Positions 41,789 to 50,487 of a DNA stretch of 64,000 nt are shown here, piece after piece. The number at the start of each line of letters is the position of its first letter. The first letter of the stretch is position 1. The notes below the pieces were generated by a model, which saw only the letters and a list, made by a program, of their open reading frames with translations, searched no databases and was not told where the DNA came from. The position numbers and the translations under genes were made by a program. Source of the stretch: Methylobacterium sp. J-048 (GTDB taxonomy: Bacteria > Pseudomonadota > Alphaproteobacteria > Rhizobiales > Beijerinckiaceae); the NCBI RefSeq assembly GCF_022829515.1, contig NZ_JAKSYL010000056.1, forward strand, positions 1 through 64,000, written 5' to 3'.

Positions 41789-42307
41789 ATGTCAGGCCCG
41801 ACTGCTTCGCAGAGCGGCGCTGAGCCGAATCAGGCGGGTCGTGCGACCGTCGACCAGCCATCGCAGCGGGATCGGCAGCGCCTCGACAACCAATTGTGCT
41901 TCGCGGTCTACGCCGCCGCGCATGCCTTCGGCCGCGCCTACCGGACTCTTCTTGGCCGCTATGAGCTGACCTATCCGCAATACCTCGTCCTGCTGGTGCT
42001 GTGGGAAGAGGACGGCCTGTCGGTCAAGGAGATCGGCAACCGCCTGTTCCTCGATTCCGGAACCCTGACTCCGCTGCTCAAGCGCCTGGAGGCCTCGGGC
42101 CGCGTGCGGCGCGCCCGGGATCGGGCCGACGAGCGGCAGGTCAGCATCTTCCTCACGCCGGCCGGCCAATCGCTGCGCGACGTGCTCGCCTGCGTCCCCG
42201 ACGAGGCGGGCGACCGGACCGGCCTCGATATGCAGGGCCGGAAGGACCTGCTGAACGACCTCGTCACCCTGCGGCTCGGCCTTCAGGCCGGTCTGATCCC
42301 GGAATAG
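41789..42307 (+). CDS. OhrR-like MarR-family regulator
   Basis: A 172-residue winged-helix regulator. The peroxide-sensing Cys37 lies in the LDNQLCFAVYAAAHAF motif, the mark of OhrR sensors of organic hydroperoxides. DNA recognition helix LDSGTLTPLLKRLEASG and wing RARDRADERQVSIFLT follow. It has a 28-residue disordered N-terminal extension absent from the shorter family members. No ohr gene is beside it, so its target lies elsewhere. Start ATG 41789; the longer frame from 41705 includes its promoter region. Confidence 0.88.
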   Translation: MSGPTASQSGAEPNQAGRATVDQPSQRDRQRLDNQLCFAVYAAAHAFGRAYRTLLGRYELTYPQYLVLLVLWEEDGLSVKEIGNRLFLDSGTLTPLLKRLEASGRVRRARDRADERQVSIFLTPAGQSLRDVLACVPDEAGDRTGLDMQGRKDLLNDLVTLRLGLQAGLIPE

Positions 42308-42346
42308 CGCGCCATCGGCGCCCGATTACCTCGGTCCTGAACGGAT

Positions 42347-42378
42347 GAGGGCACCCGCGTGGCTGCGCGGATGCCCTC
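42347..42378. terminator. hairpin between convergent ohrR-like and cytochrome c genes
   Basis: GAGGGCA-C-CCGCG (42347-42359) pairs with CGCGG-A-TGCCCTC (42366-42378) around a six-base loop, 12 paired bases with one mismatch. Lying between two stop codons, it probably serves both genes. No long T run follows on either strand. Confidence 0.65.
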
Positions 42379-42406
42379 CGGTTCGGTTGCGCTGTCGCGC
42401 GATGTC

Positions 42407-42772
42407 TCAGGACTGCGTCTTGAGGTAGGCGATCACGTCGTTGATCTTCTTGTCGTCGGGGTAGCCCTGGAAGATCATCTTGGTGCCGGGGATCTTGGTC
42501 TTCGGGTTCTTCAGCCACTCGTGGAGATTGGCCTCGTCCCAGGTGATGCCGGAATTCTTCACCGCGGCGGAGTAGTTGTAGCCCTCGTAGGTGCCGGCCT
42601 TGCGCCCGACGACGCCCTTCAGGTCCGGACCGACGCCGTTCTTCTGGAAATTGTGGCACGCCTTGCAGGGGGCGAACGCCTTCTCGCCTGCGGCCGCATC
42701 ACCGGCCTCCTGGGCCTGGGCGGAAAGCGGAATCAAAGCAGCAAGGACGGCGCCGAGAACGAAAGAACGCAT
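42407..42772 (-). CDS. class I cytochrome c (cytochrome c2-like)
   Basis: A 121-residue periplasmic electron carrier. The signal peptide occupies residues 1-20 (cut after AQA). The heme motif CKACH is at 36-40, the GVGPDLKGVVGR loop follows, and the axial Met is residue 99 in GTKMIFQG. The KKINDVIAYLKTQ helix closes the fold. It may shuttle electrons to a terminal oxidase or from a methanol-dehydrogenase-like chain; nothing local decides this. A 37-base palindrome lies about 35 bases upstream of the start codon. Confidence 0.95.
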   Translation of the reverse strand: MRSFVLGAVLAALIPLSAQAQEAGDAAAGEKAFAPCKACHNFQKNGVGPDLKGVVGRKAGTYEGYNYSAAVKNSGITWDEANLHEWLKNPKTKIPGTKMIFQGYPDDKKINDVIAYLKTQS

Positions 42773-42806
42773 GGATTTCCTCCTTATGACCGCTTTCGCG
42801 GCAGCG

Positions 42807-42843
42807 TTTAGAGCAGAGCTTGCCTGCCTGGAACAGCTCTAAA
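42807..42843. repeat. short inverted repeat upstream of the cytochrome c gene
   Basis: TTTAGAGC (42807-42814) and GCTCTAAA (42836-42843) form an 8-bp stem around 21 bases. The right-hand side, GGAACAGCTCTA, resembles the arm of the 18-bp repeats at 22.1 and 22.35 kb (GGAACGGCTCTA). It may be a member of the same repeat family or a 5'-leader hairpin of the cytochrome c mRNA. Confidence 0.5.
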
Positions 42844-43164
42844 TGATTACACGCAGATCGTGCAACGGCCTAGCCGTCCGCGACCGTCATCCCGTGGATG
42901 AGAGAGCGGCCAGACCCTCAACACCAGGCCTCGGACTTCGCCGCCTGCGGCGGATGGAAGCTGGATCGCGGCCAGCCGGGCGACTGCGGTTCGCCGATCG
43001 AAGCGGCTTCGGCGCCGTGTCGGATTGCGGGACCGTCAGGCTTTGACGCCGCATCGTCGTTTTCCGAAAGCCGGTGACCATCTTTCGGCCCGATGCGCTA
43101 AGCAGGTCGAACCGGTTTGCCGCCGGATCGCACCGGTGGCGGTGTCGGGAACGGAGCGCCTCTG
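42844..43164. other. intergenic region without a supported gene
   Basis: About 320 bases between the cytochrome c promoter side and the small membrane protein gene. Frames here are short and lack ribosome sites. It must carry the promoter for the 67-residue protein; no clear -35/-10 pair was identified. Confidence 0.4.
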
Positions 43165-43368
43165 ATGACCTTTCGCGCCCTGGCGATCGTCGTGACGCTC
43201 TGCGGCCTTGCCGCCGTCCTGATCGTGCTCATGGACGAGCCGGAACGCCTCTCGGCCATCGTCGCAAAGCTCGGCGAGGGCGGGATGTGGACGGCGCTGG
43301 CGGTCTTCGTCGGGATCGCGGCCGTGCTCGGCTATCGGCGGCGCGACGCGGCGGGGCGCCGTCGCTGA
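43165..43368 (+). CDS. small membrane hypothetical protein
   Basis: A 67-residue protein with two membrane spans, LAIVVTLCGLAAVLIVLM and GGMWTALAVFVGIAAVLGY, joined by a charged loop (DEPERLSAIVAKLGEG), and an Arg-rich C-terminal tail (RRRDAAGRRR). The ATG at 43165 is weakly supported; a longer frame begins at 43117. It ends 8 bases short of the convergent epimerase gene. Function unknown. Confidence 0.65.
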   Translation: MTFRALAIVVTLCGLAAVLIVLMDEPERLSAIVAKLGEGGMWTALAVFVGIAAVLGYRRRDAAGRRR

Positions 43369-43376
43369 GGCGCCGC

Positions 43377-44393
43377 TCAGAGGCCTTGATAGCTCCGGTA
43401 CCATGCCACGAAGCGTTCGATCCCGAGCCTCAGCGGGGTCGCCGGCCGGAACCCGGTGTCGCGCGTCAGGTCCTCGATATCCGCGTAGGTGGCCGGCACG
43501 TCGCCCGGCTGCATCGGCAGCAGGATCGTCTCGGCCTTGCGCCCGAGCGCGTCTTCGAGAAACGCGATCATCTCCATCAGCTCGACCGGCTCGTTGTTGC
43601 CGATGTTGTAGACTCGATAGGGCGCCGCGCTGGTGCCCGGATCCGAGGCGGCGCCGGTCCAAGCGGGGTTCGGGGCGGCCGGTCGTTCGGCCAAGGCGAC
43701 GATGCCCTCGACGATGTCGTCGATATAGGTGAAGTCTCGGCGCATCCGGCCTTCGTTGAACACCTGGATCGGCTCGCCGGCGAGGATTGCGCGCGCGAAC
43801 AGGGACATCGCCATGTCGGGCCGTCCCCAGGGTCCGTACACGGTGAAGAAGCGCAGGCCCGTGGTCGGCAGCCCGTAGAGATGGCTGTAGCTGTGCGCCA
43901 TCAACTCGTTGGCCTTCTTGGTCGCCGCGTAGAGGCTGACCGGATGGTCGACGTTCTGGTGGATCGAGAACGGCATCGCCGTCACCGCGCCGTAGACCGA
44001 ACTCGAGGATGCGTAGAGCAGGTGCTCCACGCCACCGTGGCGGCAGGCTTCGAGGATGTTGAGGAAGCCGACGAGATTGCTCGACGCATAGGCATGTGGG
44101 TTCGTCAGCGAGTAACGGACGCCGGCCTGTGCGGCGAGGTGGATCACGGTCCGGAAGCCGTGGCGGCGGAACAGCGCGTCGAGGCCGGCGCCGTCGATCA
44201 GGTCGAGGCGCTCGAAGCTGTAGCCGGCGAACGGTTCGAGGCGCCGGAGCCGCGCTTCCTTCAGGCCGACATCGTAATAGGCGTTGACGTTGTCGAGGCC
44301 CACGACCGTCCGGCCGGTTTCGAGCAAGCGCAGCGCGAGCGCGTTGCCGATGAATCCGGCGACGCCCGTGATCAGGACAGGAGGCAGGGACAT
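43377..44393 (-). CDS. NAD-dependent nucleotide-sugar epimerase (UDP-glucuronate 4-epimerase-like)
   Basis: A 338-residue extended short-chain dehydrogenase. The NAD motif GVAGFIG is near residue 10, the LDNVNAYYD segment follows, the catalytic Tyr-x3-Lys is in SLYAATKKANE near residue 150, and MRRDFTYIDDIVEGI is typical of the sugar epimerase/dehydratase group. The VNAYYDVGLKEARL motif points to UDP-glucuronate epimerases. It could feed capsule or LPS synthesis. Start at ATG 44391-44393 preceded by a purine-rich stretch; the frame to 44444 is longer. Confidence 0.9.
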   Translation of the reverse strand: MSLPPVLITGVAGFIGNALALRLLETGRTVVGLDNVNAYYDVGLKEARLRRLEPFAGYSFERLDLIDGAGLDALFRRHGFRTVIHLAAQAGVRYSLTNPHAYASSNLVGFLNILEACRHGGVEHLLYASSSSVYGAVTAMPFSIHQNVDHPVSLYAATKKANELMAHSYSHLYGLPTTGLRFFTVYGPWGRPDMAMSLFARAILAGEPIQVFNEGRMRRDFTYIDDIVEGIVALAERPAAPNPAWTGAASDPGTSAAPYRVYNIGNNEPVELMEMIAFLEDALGRKAETILLPMQPGDVPATYADIEDLTRDTGFRPATPLRLGIERFVAWYRSYQGL

Positions 44394-44512
44394 GATCGGA
44401 CGCTGTGGGCCGGCCGCGCCGCCGGGGTCGGCGATCAGTAACACGCACCCGCCTGCGATTCACCCGCGGCCATACCTTGCCGCGGAACTGGCGAAGCGTA
44501 ATCTCTCGATTT

Positions 44513-44746
44513 GTGAAGACCGATCAACGAAAGCTGCCGGAGAGCCTGACGTGCTACCTCGCGGCGCCTCAAGGGGCTGTTGTCGAGACGGCGCGGCTGC
44601 CTGCCGAGCGCGGGATCCAGCCCGGCGATCAGGGTTCCGCGCATCACGCGTTGGAATCCGCGCTCCTGCGAGGCTTCGTCTATGTCACCTCAGGCCTGGT
44701 CTGGATCCTCTTGCTCGGCCTGGTCGTGCGTCACGTCGTTCGCTGA
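44513..44746 (+). CDS. putative small membrane-anchored protein
   Basis: A 77-residue frame from a GTG at 44513: VKTDQRKLPESLTCYLAAP opens a polar domain, and residues 52-75 (FVYVTSGLVWILLLGLVV) form one membrane span close to the C terminus. The frame is open back to 44405, but that stretch is Arg-rich and reads like noise. No ribosome site is obvious. The tail-anchor pattern is the main support. Confidence 0.42.
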   Translation: MKTDQRKLPESLTCYLAAPQGAVVETARLPAERGIQPGDQGSAHHALESALLRGFVYVTSGLVWILLLGLVVRHVVR

Positions 44747-44896
44747 GTGCCGTCCGCCGGTCTCGGCCTGTGGATATCGGTCGATCCGCGATAGTACGGC
44801 GCCGTCGACCGGTACTTGTGCGGACGGGTCGGGTATTGGAGCTGCCGATAGCTGGGCGGTATCGGCTCGGTCGGGTCTTTTCAGGGAGATGGGACG

Positions 44897-45160
44897 ATGG
44901 CTCTGACGGGGCGCTTCTGGTTCCGCAAATCCTGGACGGGCCGGCTGGTGCTGCTGGTCGAGGAGGTGCGCCCGCGCTGGTTCGGCCGCGGTGCCGGCAA
45001 GCCGCGCTGGCGCAACGCCCGGCTGATGGACTTTGCCGAGCCCGAATTGCGGCCCCTGATGGCGATGGAGAAGCTGCATCGCACGGGCGCCCCCACGGCG
45101 ACCGTCCATAACCTCCGGCCCGTTCCCGCGGCCCCGGAACTGAGAGCCGCGAACGGCTGA
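44897..45160 (+). CDS. small basic hypothetical protein
   Basis: An 87-residue basic protein, MALTGRFWFRKSWTGRLVLL onwards, with WFGRGAGKPRWRNARLMDF in the centre. A good AGGGAGATGGGA ribosome site precedes the ATG. No Cys, no membrane span beyond the weak early LVLLVEEV strand. I do not recognise the family; the clear ribosome site and non-random composition support it as real. Confidence 0.65.
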   Translation: MALTGRFWFRKSWTGRLVLLVEEVRPRWFGRGAGKPRWRNARLMDFAEPELRPLMAMEKLHRTGAPTATVHNLRPVPAAPELRAANG

Positions 45161-45301
45161 ACAGCGCTGGCGGCGGCGTGCGGGATGAAGCCCCGTCCCT
45201 GGACCGATCCCGGAGCGCCGCGCTGCTGACCTGAGACGTGCCGATCCCCATCTGAACAGCGCGCGCTCGACCACACGCGCTCGATATCGGGGACGAAGGC
45301 C

Positions 45302-45559
45302 ATGCCGCGCTACTTCTTCCACACTCAGATCGGTGACGACACGATCACCGATCCGACCGGTTTCGAATTGCGCGACCCGGACCAGGCCTGGGAGAAGGCC
45401 CAGGACACGATCCGGGCGGCCCTGGCCGATCCGCAGAACCAGGTCCGGCTGATGACCGCCTGCCTGGTCGTCACTGACGCGGCCGGCGAAGTGGTGCTGG
45501 AATTCCCGTTCAGCGAGGCCGTCTCCCTCCCGCCGGACGCGGATCCGACCCTGCATTGA
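45302..45559 (+). CDS. DUF6894-family small protein
   Basis: An 85-residue protein that begins MPRYFFHTQIGDDTITDPTG and continues with FELRDPDQAWEKAQDTIRAA, the pattern of DUF6894, a small family abundant in Methylobacterium, Bradyrhizobium and their relatives. A second strand pair, ACLVVTDAAGEVVLEFPFSEAV, completes the compact alpha/beta fold. Function unknown; the family is often linked with stress genes. Confidence 0.82.
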   Translation: MPRYFFHTQIGDDTITDPTGFELRDPDQAWEKAQDTIRAALADPQNQVRLMTACLVVTDAAGEVVLEFPFSEAVSLPPDADPTLH

Positions 45560-45626
45560 GCGCAGGCCGTCGCACGCCGCCTGCCCTACATCGCGGCGGA
45601 CGCGACACACGGAGACCTGCGCCGAC

Positions 45627-45836
45627 ATGGATTCGCCCCCGAACGATCTCGACACGCACGCCCTCGGCCGCGCCGCGCCCGGCAAGGGCCTCGCCCGAGC
45701 GGCCTGCCCCTACGCCGAGGGTACGGAGGCGCGCACGCGCTGGCTTGCGGGCTACGACGAAGCGGTCTCCGATGGCGCCGAGCCGGTGACCGAGGGAATC
45801 GCCAAGCATCCGCCGGCCGGGGGGCCGACACGCTGA
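45627..45836 (+). CDS. Rmf/CrpP-like small protein (ribosome modulation factor family)
   Basis: A 69-residue protein carrying GLARAACPYAEGTEARTRWLAGYDEA, which matches the core of ribosome modulation factor (CPY-E-R-W-GY-A). Rmf dimerises ribosomes into hibernating 100S particles, whereas CrpP relatives modify antibiotics. The core is preceded by a 25-residue disordered lead. The TGA stop shares its last base with the ATG of the following MFS gene. Ribosome hibernation is the more likely role, but not certain. Confidence 0.75.
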   Translation: MDSPPNDLDTHALGRAAPGKGLARAACPYAEGTEARTRWLAGYDEAVSDGAEPVTEGIAKHPPAGGPTR

Positions 45837-47155
45837 TGGACGCCAAGACGACGATACCAGGCGGCGCCGCGCCGCATCCTGCCCTCGACCGCAAGGCGGT
45901 CGGCGCCGTGGTGCTGGGCAACGCCCTCGAATTCTACGATTTCACCGTCTACGCCTTCTTCGCCAAGCCGATCGGCGAGGCGTTCTTTCCGGCCACCGAC
46001 CCGACCCACAGCCTGCTGGCATCGCTGGCCCTGTTCGGAATCGGCTACGTGATGCGGCCGATCGGCGGCGTGCTGATCGGCGCCTTCGCGGATCGGGCCG
46101 GTCGCAAGCCGGCGATGCTGATCACCATCGCGCTGATGGCGCTCGGCATGCTGATGCTGGCCGCCTGCCCGTCCTACGCGGCGATCGGCGGCTGGGCCCA
46201 AGTGATCGTCATCGCGGGCCGCCTCATCCAGGGTCTCGCCCTCGGCGGCGAGGTCGGCCCGTCCACCGCCTACCTGCTCGAGGCGGCGCCGCCGGCCAAG
46301 CGCGGCTTCGTCACCAGTTGGCAGATCGCCAGCCAGGGCTGCGCGGCCCTGTTCGCGGGCATCGTCGCGACCATCCTGGCGCTCGTCGTCGGCGACCAGG
46401 CGATGTCGGCCTGGGGCTGGCGGGTGATGTTCGGCCTCGGCCTGTGCGTCGTGCCGGTGGGCCTCGTGATCCGCAGCCATCTGCCCGAGACCGCTGGCGC
46501 CGAGGAGGATCCCCACGCGGCATCCTCGACCTTCGCAGTGGTCCGGCGGTTGCTGCGCGAGCATGGCCGCCTGCTGGGGCTGACCTTCCTGGTCATCGCC
46601 GCCTCGACCGTGTCGAACGCCGTGGGCACCAACATGCCGGTCTTTGCCGGCGCCACTCTGGGCCTGAGCGAGACCGCCGCCACCGCGGTACCGATCGCCC
46701 TGGGCCTCGCCTCGGTGATCTTTCCGCTGCTGGGCGGCTGGCTGGCCGACCGGTTCGGCCGGCGCCCGCTCATGATCTGGCCGCGGGCGCTGATCCTGGT
46801 CCTGGCCGTGCCGGCCTTCGCCTGGGTGGTGAGCGCCCCCAGCGCGGCCAGCGTCTATGCGGTGACCTTCCTGCTCTCGGCTCTGTCCTCGATCAACGCC
46901 GCCGCGGTGATCGTCGGTATCCCGGAGGCGTTGCCGCGGGCGGTGCGCAGCGCCGGCCTGTCGATCGTCTATGCGCTCTCGGTCTCGATCTTCGGCGGCA
47001 GCACCAACTACGTGATCAACTGGCTGATCGCTGCGACCGGCGACCGGCTGGCTCCGGCCTATTACCTCGCTGCCTTCAGCCTGGTCGGGACCATCGCCGC
47101 ATTCCTGTTGCCTGAGACCCGCGGTCGCGACCTCGATGCGGAGCTCGAAGCGTAG
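45836..47155 (+). CDS. MFS transporter of the metabolite:H+ symporter (MHS) type
   Basis: A 439-residue 12-span transporter. It opens with GNALEFYDFTVYAFFAKPIG and FGIGYVMRPIGGVLIGAFADRAGRKPA, the MHS landmarks (GDRxGRK-like loop). A second half mirrors it with GGWLADRFGRRPL. Relatives move organic acids, proline/betaine or sugars with protons. It overlaps the Rmf-like gene by one base, so may be cotranscribed. Substrate unknown. Confidence 0.9.
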   Translation: MDAKTTIPGGAAPHPALDRKAVGAVVLGNALEFYDFTVYAFFAKPIGEAFFPATDPTHSLLASLALFGIGYVMRPIGGVLIGAFADRAGRKPAMLITIALMALGMLMLAACPSYAAIGGWAQVIVIAGRLIQGLALGGEVGPSTAYLLEAAPPAKRGFVTSWQIASQGCAALFAGIVATILALVVGDQAMSAWGWRVMFGLGLCVVPVGLVIRSHLPETAGAEEDPHAASSTFAVVRRLLREHGRLLGLTFLVIAASTVSNAVGTNMPVFAGATLGLSETAATAVPIALGLASVIFPLLGGWLADRFGRRPLMIWPRALILVLAVPAFAWVVSAPSAASVYAVTFLLSALSSINAAAVIVGIPEALPRAVRSAGLSIVYALSVSIFGGSTNYVINWLIAATGDRLAPAYYLAAFSLVGTIAAFLLPETRGRDLDAELEA

Positions 47156-47252
47156 CCGAACATGTGCGCTTCCGCACGGCCCGGAAGCGGAGCCGCGCGG
47201 GAGCCGGTCGTCAACGCTAGGTGGCGGCCGGCAGCGGGCCTAGACCGCGCGC

Positions 47253-48725
47253 ATGCCGAACCCCTCCGAGACGCGCCGCCCGCTGGTCCTCGCCGCGGTG
47301 ATGGCGGCGATGTTCATGATCGCCATCGAGGCGACCATCGTCTCGACCGCAATGCCGCAGATCGCCGGGCAACTCGGCGACCTCCACCTCTACGCCTGGG
47401 TGTTCGGTTCCTTCCTGCTGACCCAGACCGCCACCACGGTGGTGTTCGGCAAGCTGTCCGATCTCTACGGGCGGCGCCCGGTGCTGCTGTTCGGCATCGC
47501 GGTCTTCTTGGCCGGATCCCTGCTGTGCGGGCTCGCCTGGTCGATGCCCTCGTTGATCCTGTTCCGCCTCGTGCAGGGCGTCGGCGCGGGGGCGATCCAG
47601 CCGGTGAGCCTGACGGTGATTGGCGACCTCTACCCGGCCCGGGAGCGCGGCAAGGTCCAAGGTTATCTTGCGAGTGTCTGGGGCATCTCGTCCGTGGCCG
47701 GGCCGTTGGTCGGCGGCCTGATCATCGGCCATCTGAGCTGGCCCTGGATCTTCTGGATCAACCTGCCCGTGGGCCTCGTCGCGGCGGCTCTGTTCCTGGT
47801 CTACCTGCGGGAGAGCGTCGAGCGCCGCAGCCGCCCGATTGATGCGATCGGCGCGGCGCTGTTCACGGCGGCCATCGCCGCGCTGATGATGGCGCTGACC
47901 GAGGCCGGGACCTCGGCCGCGGCGGCCTTCTGGCCGGCCCTCGGCTTCGTGGTCGCTGCCATCCTGTTCGTGCTTCAGGAGCGCCGGGCCGCCGACCCGA
48001 TGCTCGACATTCGCCTGTGGATGCAGCGCCCGATCGCCACCACCAATGCCGCCACCCTGCTCTCCGGCATGACCGTGATCGGGCTGACCGCGTTCCTGCC
48101 GATGTACGTCCAGGGCGTGCTCCGGCAATCGCCTCTGATCGCCGGCCTGACCTTGACCCTGATGGTGCTCGGCTGGCCGATCGGCGCCACCACGGCGGCG
48201 CGCAACTTCGTGCGCTTCGGCCTGCGCCCGACGCTCTTGTTTGGCGCGACGCTGTTGCCGCTCGGTGCCACGGCCTTCGTCGCCCTGCGTTCCGAGACCT
48301 CGCCGATCGTCGCCGCCTGCGGCTCGATCGTGATGGGGCTCGGCATGGGTTTTCTCTCGACCGCCGCCATCGTGATCATTCAGGACAGCGTCGCCTGGGC
48401 CCAGCGTGGCGCCGCCACCGCCTCGAACATCTTCGCCCGCAACCTCGGCTCGACCCTGGGCGCAACTGCGTTGGGGGCCGTGCTGAACTACCGGCTGGTG
48501 CATCCGGCCGGCGGGCCGGCGGTCGACCCCGGCCAGCTCCGGCGCCTCCTCGACGATCCCGCGAGCCTCGGGACGGGCGGCGACGCCATCCGCGACGGGC
48601 TGCAGCACGCCCTGCACGGCACGTTCTGGACGGTCTTCGCGGTGGCACTGCTGACGCTGGTGCTGTCGCTGTTCGTCCCGCGCATCACGATCTCGGACGC
48701 GCCGCGCGAACTGGCGGTGGAATAG
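47253..48725 (+). CDS. DHA2-family drug:H+ antiporter (14-span MFS)
   Basis: A 490-residue protein with 14 hydrophobic spans. Key motifs: MFMIAIEATIVSTAMPQIAGQL (motif D1), FGKLSDLYGRRPVLLFG (motif A), RLVQGVGAGAIQPVSLTVIGDLY (B) and GPLVGGLIIGHLSWPWIFWINLPVG (C, antiporter). This is the EmrB/QacA group, which exports toxic compounds. No TetR/MarR gene abuts it. Distinct from the 12-span MHS transporter just upstream. Confidence 0.93.
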   Translation: MPNPSETRRPLVLAAVMAAMFMIAIEATIVSTAMPQIAGQLGDLHLYAWVFGSFLLTQTATTVVFGKLSDLYGRRPVLLFGIAVFLAGSLLCGLAWSMPSLILFRLVQGVGAGAIQPVSLTVIGDLYPARERGKVQGYLASVWGISSVAGPLVGGLIIGHLSWPWIFWINLPVGLVAAALFLVYLRESVERRSRPIDAIGAALFTAAIAALMMALTEAGTSAAAAFWPALGFVVAAILFVLQERRAADPMLDIRLWMQRPIATTNAATLLSGMTVIGLTAFLPMYVQGVLRQSPLIAGLTLTLMVLGWPIGATTAARNFVRFGLRPTLLFGATLLPLGATAFVALRSETSPIVAACGSIVMGLGMGFLSTAAIVIIQDSVAWAQRGAATASNIFARNLGSTLGATALGAVLNYRLVHPAGGPAVDPGQLRRLLDDPASLGTGGDAIRDGLQHALHGTFWTVFAVALLTLVLSLFVPRITISDAPRELAVE

Positions 48726-48775
48726 TCATGACCTGGGCCTTTGACCTTGCGGCTGAGGCCGCCTAGCGTCCGTCC

Positions 48776-50464
48776 ATGCCCCTCGTGCCGCCTCCGCGCC
48801 CCGCAGCCTCGCCCGCGGCGGATATCCCGCCGACCAGCGTGCTCACTGCCAACCAGCCCGAATGGTCGGTGGGCGAGCTGGCGGGGGCGCTCAAGCGCAC
48901 CTTGGAGGACGCGTTCGGCCATGTCCGCCTGCGCGGCGAGATCTCCGGCTATCGCGGCCAGCACGGCTCCGGCCACGCCTATTTCTCGCTGAAGGACGGG
49001 CAGGCGCGGATCGACGCGGTGGTGTGGAAGGGCGTGTTCGGGCGCCTGCGCCAGAAGCCGCAGGAAGGGCTGGAGGTGGTCGCCACCGGGCGCATCACCA
49101 CCTTCGCGGGCAAGTCCTCCTACCAGATCGTGGTCGAGAGCCTGGAGCCGGCCGGGCTCGGCGCCTGGATGGCCCTGCTGGAGGAGCGCAAGAAGCTTCT
49201 GGCCGCCGAGGGGCTGTTCGCCCCGGAGCACAAGCGCGCCATTCCCTACCTGCCCCGCGTCGTCGGCGTCGTCACCTCGCCCACGGGCGCGGTGATCCGC
49301 GACATCCTCCACCGGCTGGAGGACCGGTTCCCGCGCCCGGTCCTGGTCTGGCCGGTGCGCGTCCAGGGCGACGGCGCTGCGGAAGAGGTCGCCGCCGCGA
49401 TCCGGGGCTTCAACGCGCTGGGCCCGGACAGCGCCATCCCGCGCCCGGACGTGCTGATCGTCGCCCGGGGCGGCGGCTCCATCGAGGATCTCTGGGCCTT
49501 CAACGAGGAGTGCGTGGTCCGCGCCGCCTTCGAGAGCGCGATCCCGCTGATCTCGGCGGTCGGCCACGAGACCGATACGACGCTGATCGATTACGTGTCC
49601 GATCGCCGGGCTCCCACCCCGACCGGCGCCGCCGAGATGGCCGTGCCGGTCCGTGCCGACCTGATCGCCACGGTCTCGGACCTCTCAGCCCGGGCTGTCG
49701 GTTCGATCGGCCGGCGGGTCGAGCGCGACCGGTCGGATCTACGGGCGCTGGCTCGAGCCCTTCCGAGCGCCGACGTCCTGCTGGCGGCCAAGCGTCAGCG
49801 TCTCGACCTCGCCGAGGCGCGGCTCGCCCCGGCGCTCGCGGCCGGCGCCAGCCGTCATCGCGCGCGCCTGCAACTCCTCCTCGACCGGATGGCCCGGCGC
49901 TCGCCCGACGTGGCGCTCGCCAACGCCCGCGCCCGCCTGGCGCGGATCGATCACCGGCCGCTGACCGCTTTACGCAACGACGTGCAGCGCAAGGGCGAGG
50001 CCCTGGCCCAGCTCGGCCGCCGCCTCGTCGTCGCCCGGGATGCCAGCCTGGAGCGGGCGCGGGCGCTGCAGGCACGCCGGGCCGACCGCCTGGTCGCCCT
50101 GTCCGATCGCCTGACCCAGGCCGGCCTGCGCGGTGTCGAGCGCCGCCGCGACCGGCTGGAAGGCCTGGCGCATCTCCTCGGCTCGCTGAGCTACCGGGCC
50201 GTGCTGGAGCGCGGCTACGTCCTGGTCCGGGACGCCGCCGGCCTGCCGGTCCGCCACGCCGCCGAGGCCACCGCCGCCAGCCGCCTCAGCCTCCAATTCG
50301 CCGACGGGACGGTGAATGCGGTGCCGGATGGGACCTCCGATCCGTCCGTCTCCGCGAAGTCCGCCCGGCGCGCCGCGCGGACGCAGCCGGCCTCCGGCGC
50401 AGAGACGGGCAAGCGCACGCCCGCGAGCGCCACTGCGCCGACGCGACAGGGGTCGCTCTTCTGA
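48776..50464 (+). CDS. xseA: exodeoxyribonuclease VII large subunit
   Basis: A 562-residue nuclease subunit. The N-terminal OB fold (WSVGELAGALKRTLEDAFGHVRLRGEISGY) recognises single-stranded DNA; the catalytic domain has GVVTSPTGAVIRDILHRL, RGGGSIEDLWAFNEE and SAVGHETDTTLIDYVSD; an extended Arg/Ala coiled coil follows. The C-terminal tail of about 55 residues (Ser/Ala/Thr-rich) is unusually long, as the family is normally about 400-530. xseB is not in the window. It just precedes a NUDIX gene. Confidence 0.96.
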   Translation: MPLVPPPRPAASPAADIPPTSVLTANQPEWSVGELAGALKRTLEDAFGHVRLRGEISGYRGQHGSGHAYFSLKDGQARIDAVVWKGVFGRLRQKPQEGLEVVATGRITTFAGKSSYQIVVESLEPAGLGAWMALLEERKKLLAAEGLFAPEHKRAIPYLPRVVGVVTSPTGAVIRDILHRLEDRFPRPVLVWPVRVQGDGAAEEVAAAIRGFNALGPDSAIPRPDVLIVARGGGSIEDLWAFNEECVVRAAFESAIPLISAVGHETDTTLIDYVSDRRAPTPTGAAEMAVPVRADLIATVSDLSARAVGSIGRRVERDRSDLRALARALPSADVLLAAKRQRLDLAEARLAPALAAGASRHRARLQLLLDRMARRSPDVALANARARLARIDHRPLTALRNDVQRKGEALAQLGRRLVVARDASLERARALQARRADRLVALSDRLTQAGLRGVERRRDRLEGLAHLLGSLSYRAVLERGYVLVRDAAGLPVRHAAEATAASRLSLQFADGTVNAVPDGTSDPSVSAKSARRAARTQPASGAETGKRTPASATAPTRQGSLF

Positions 50465-50487
50465 GCCGCGCGTCGGAGCCGGACAGC

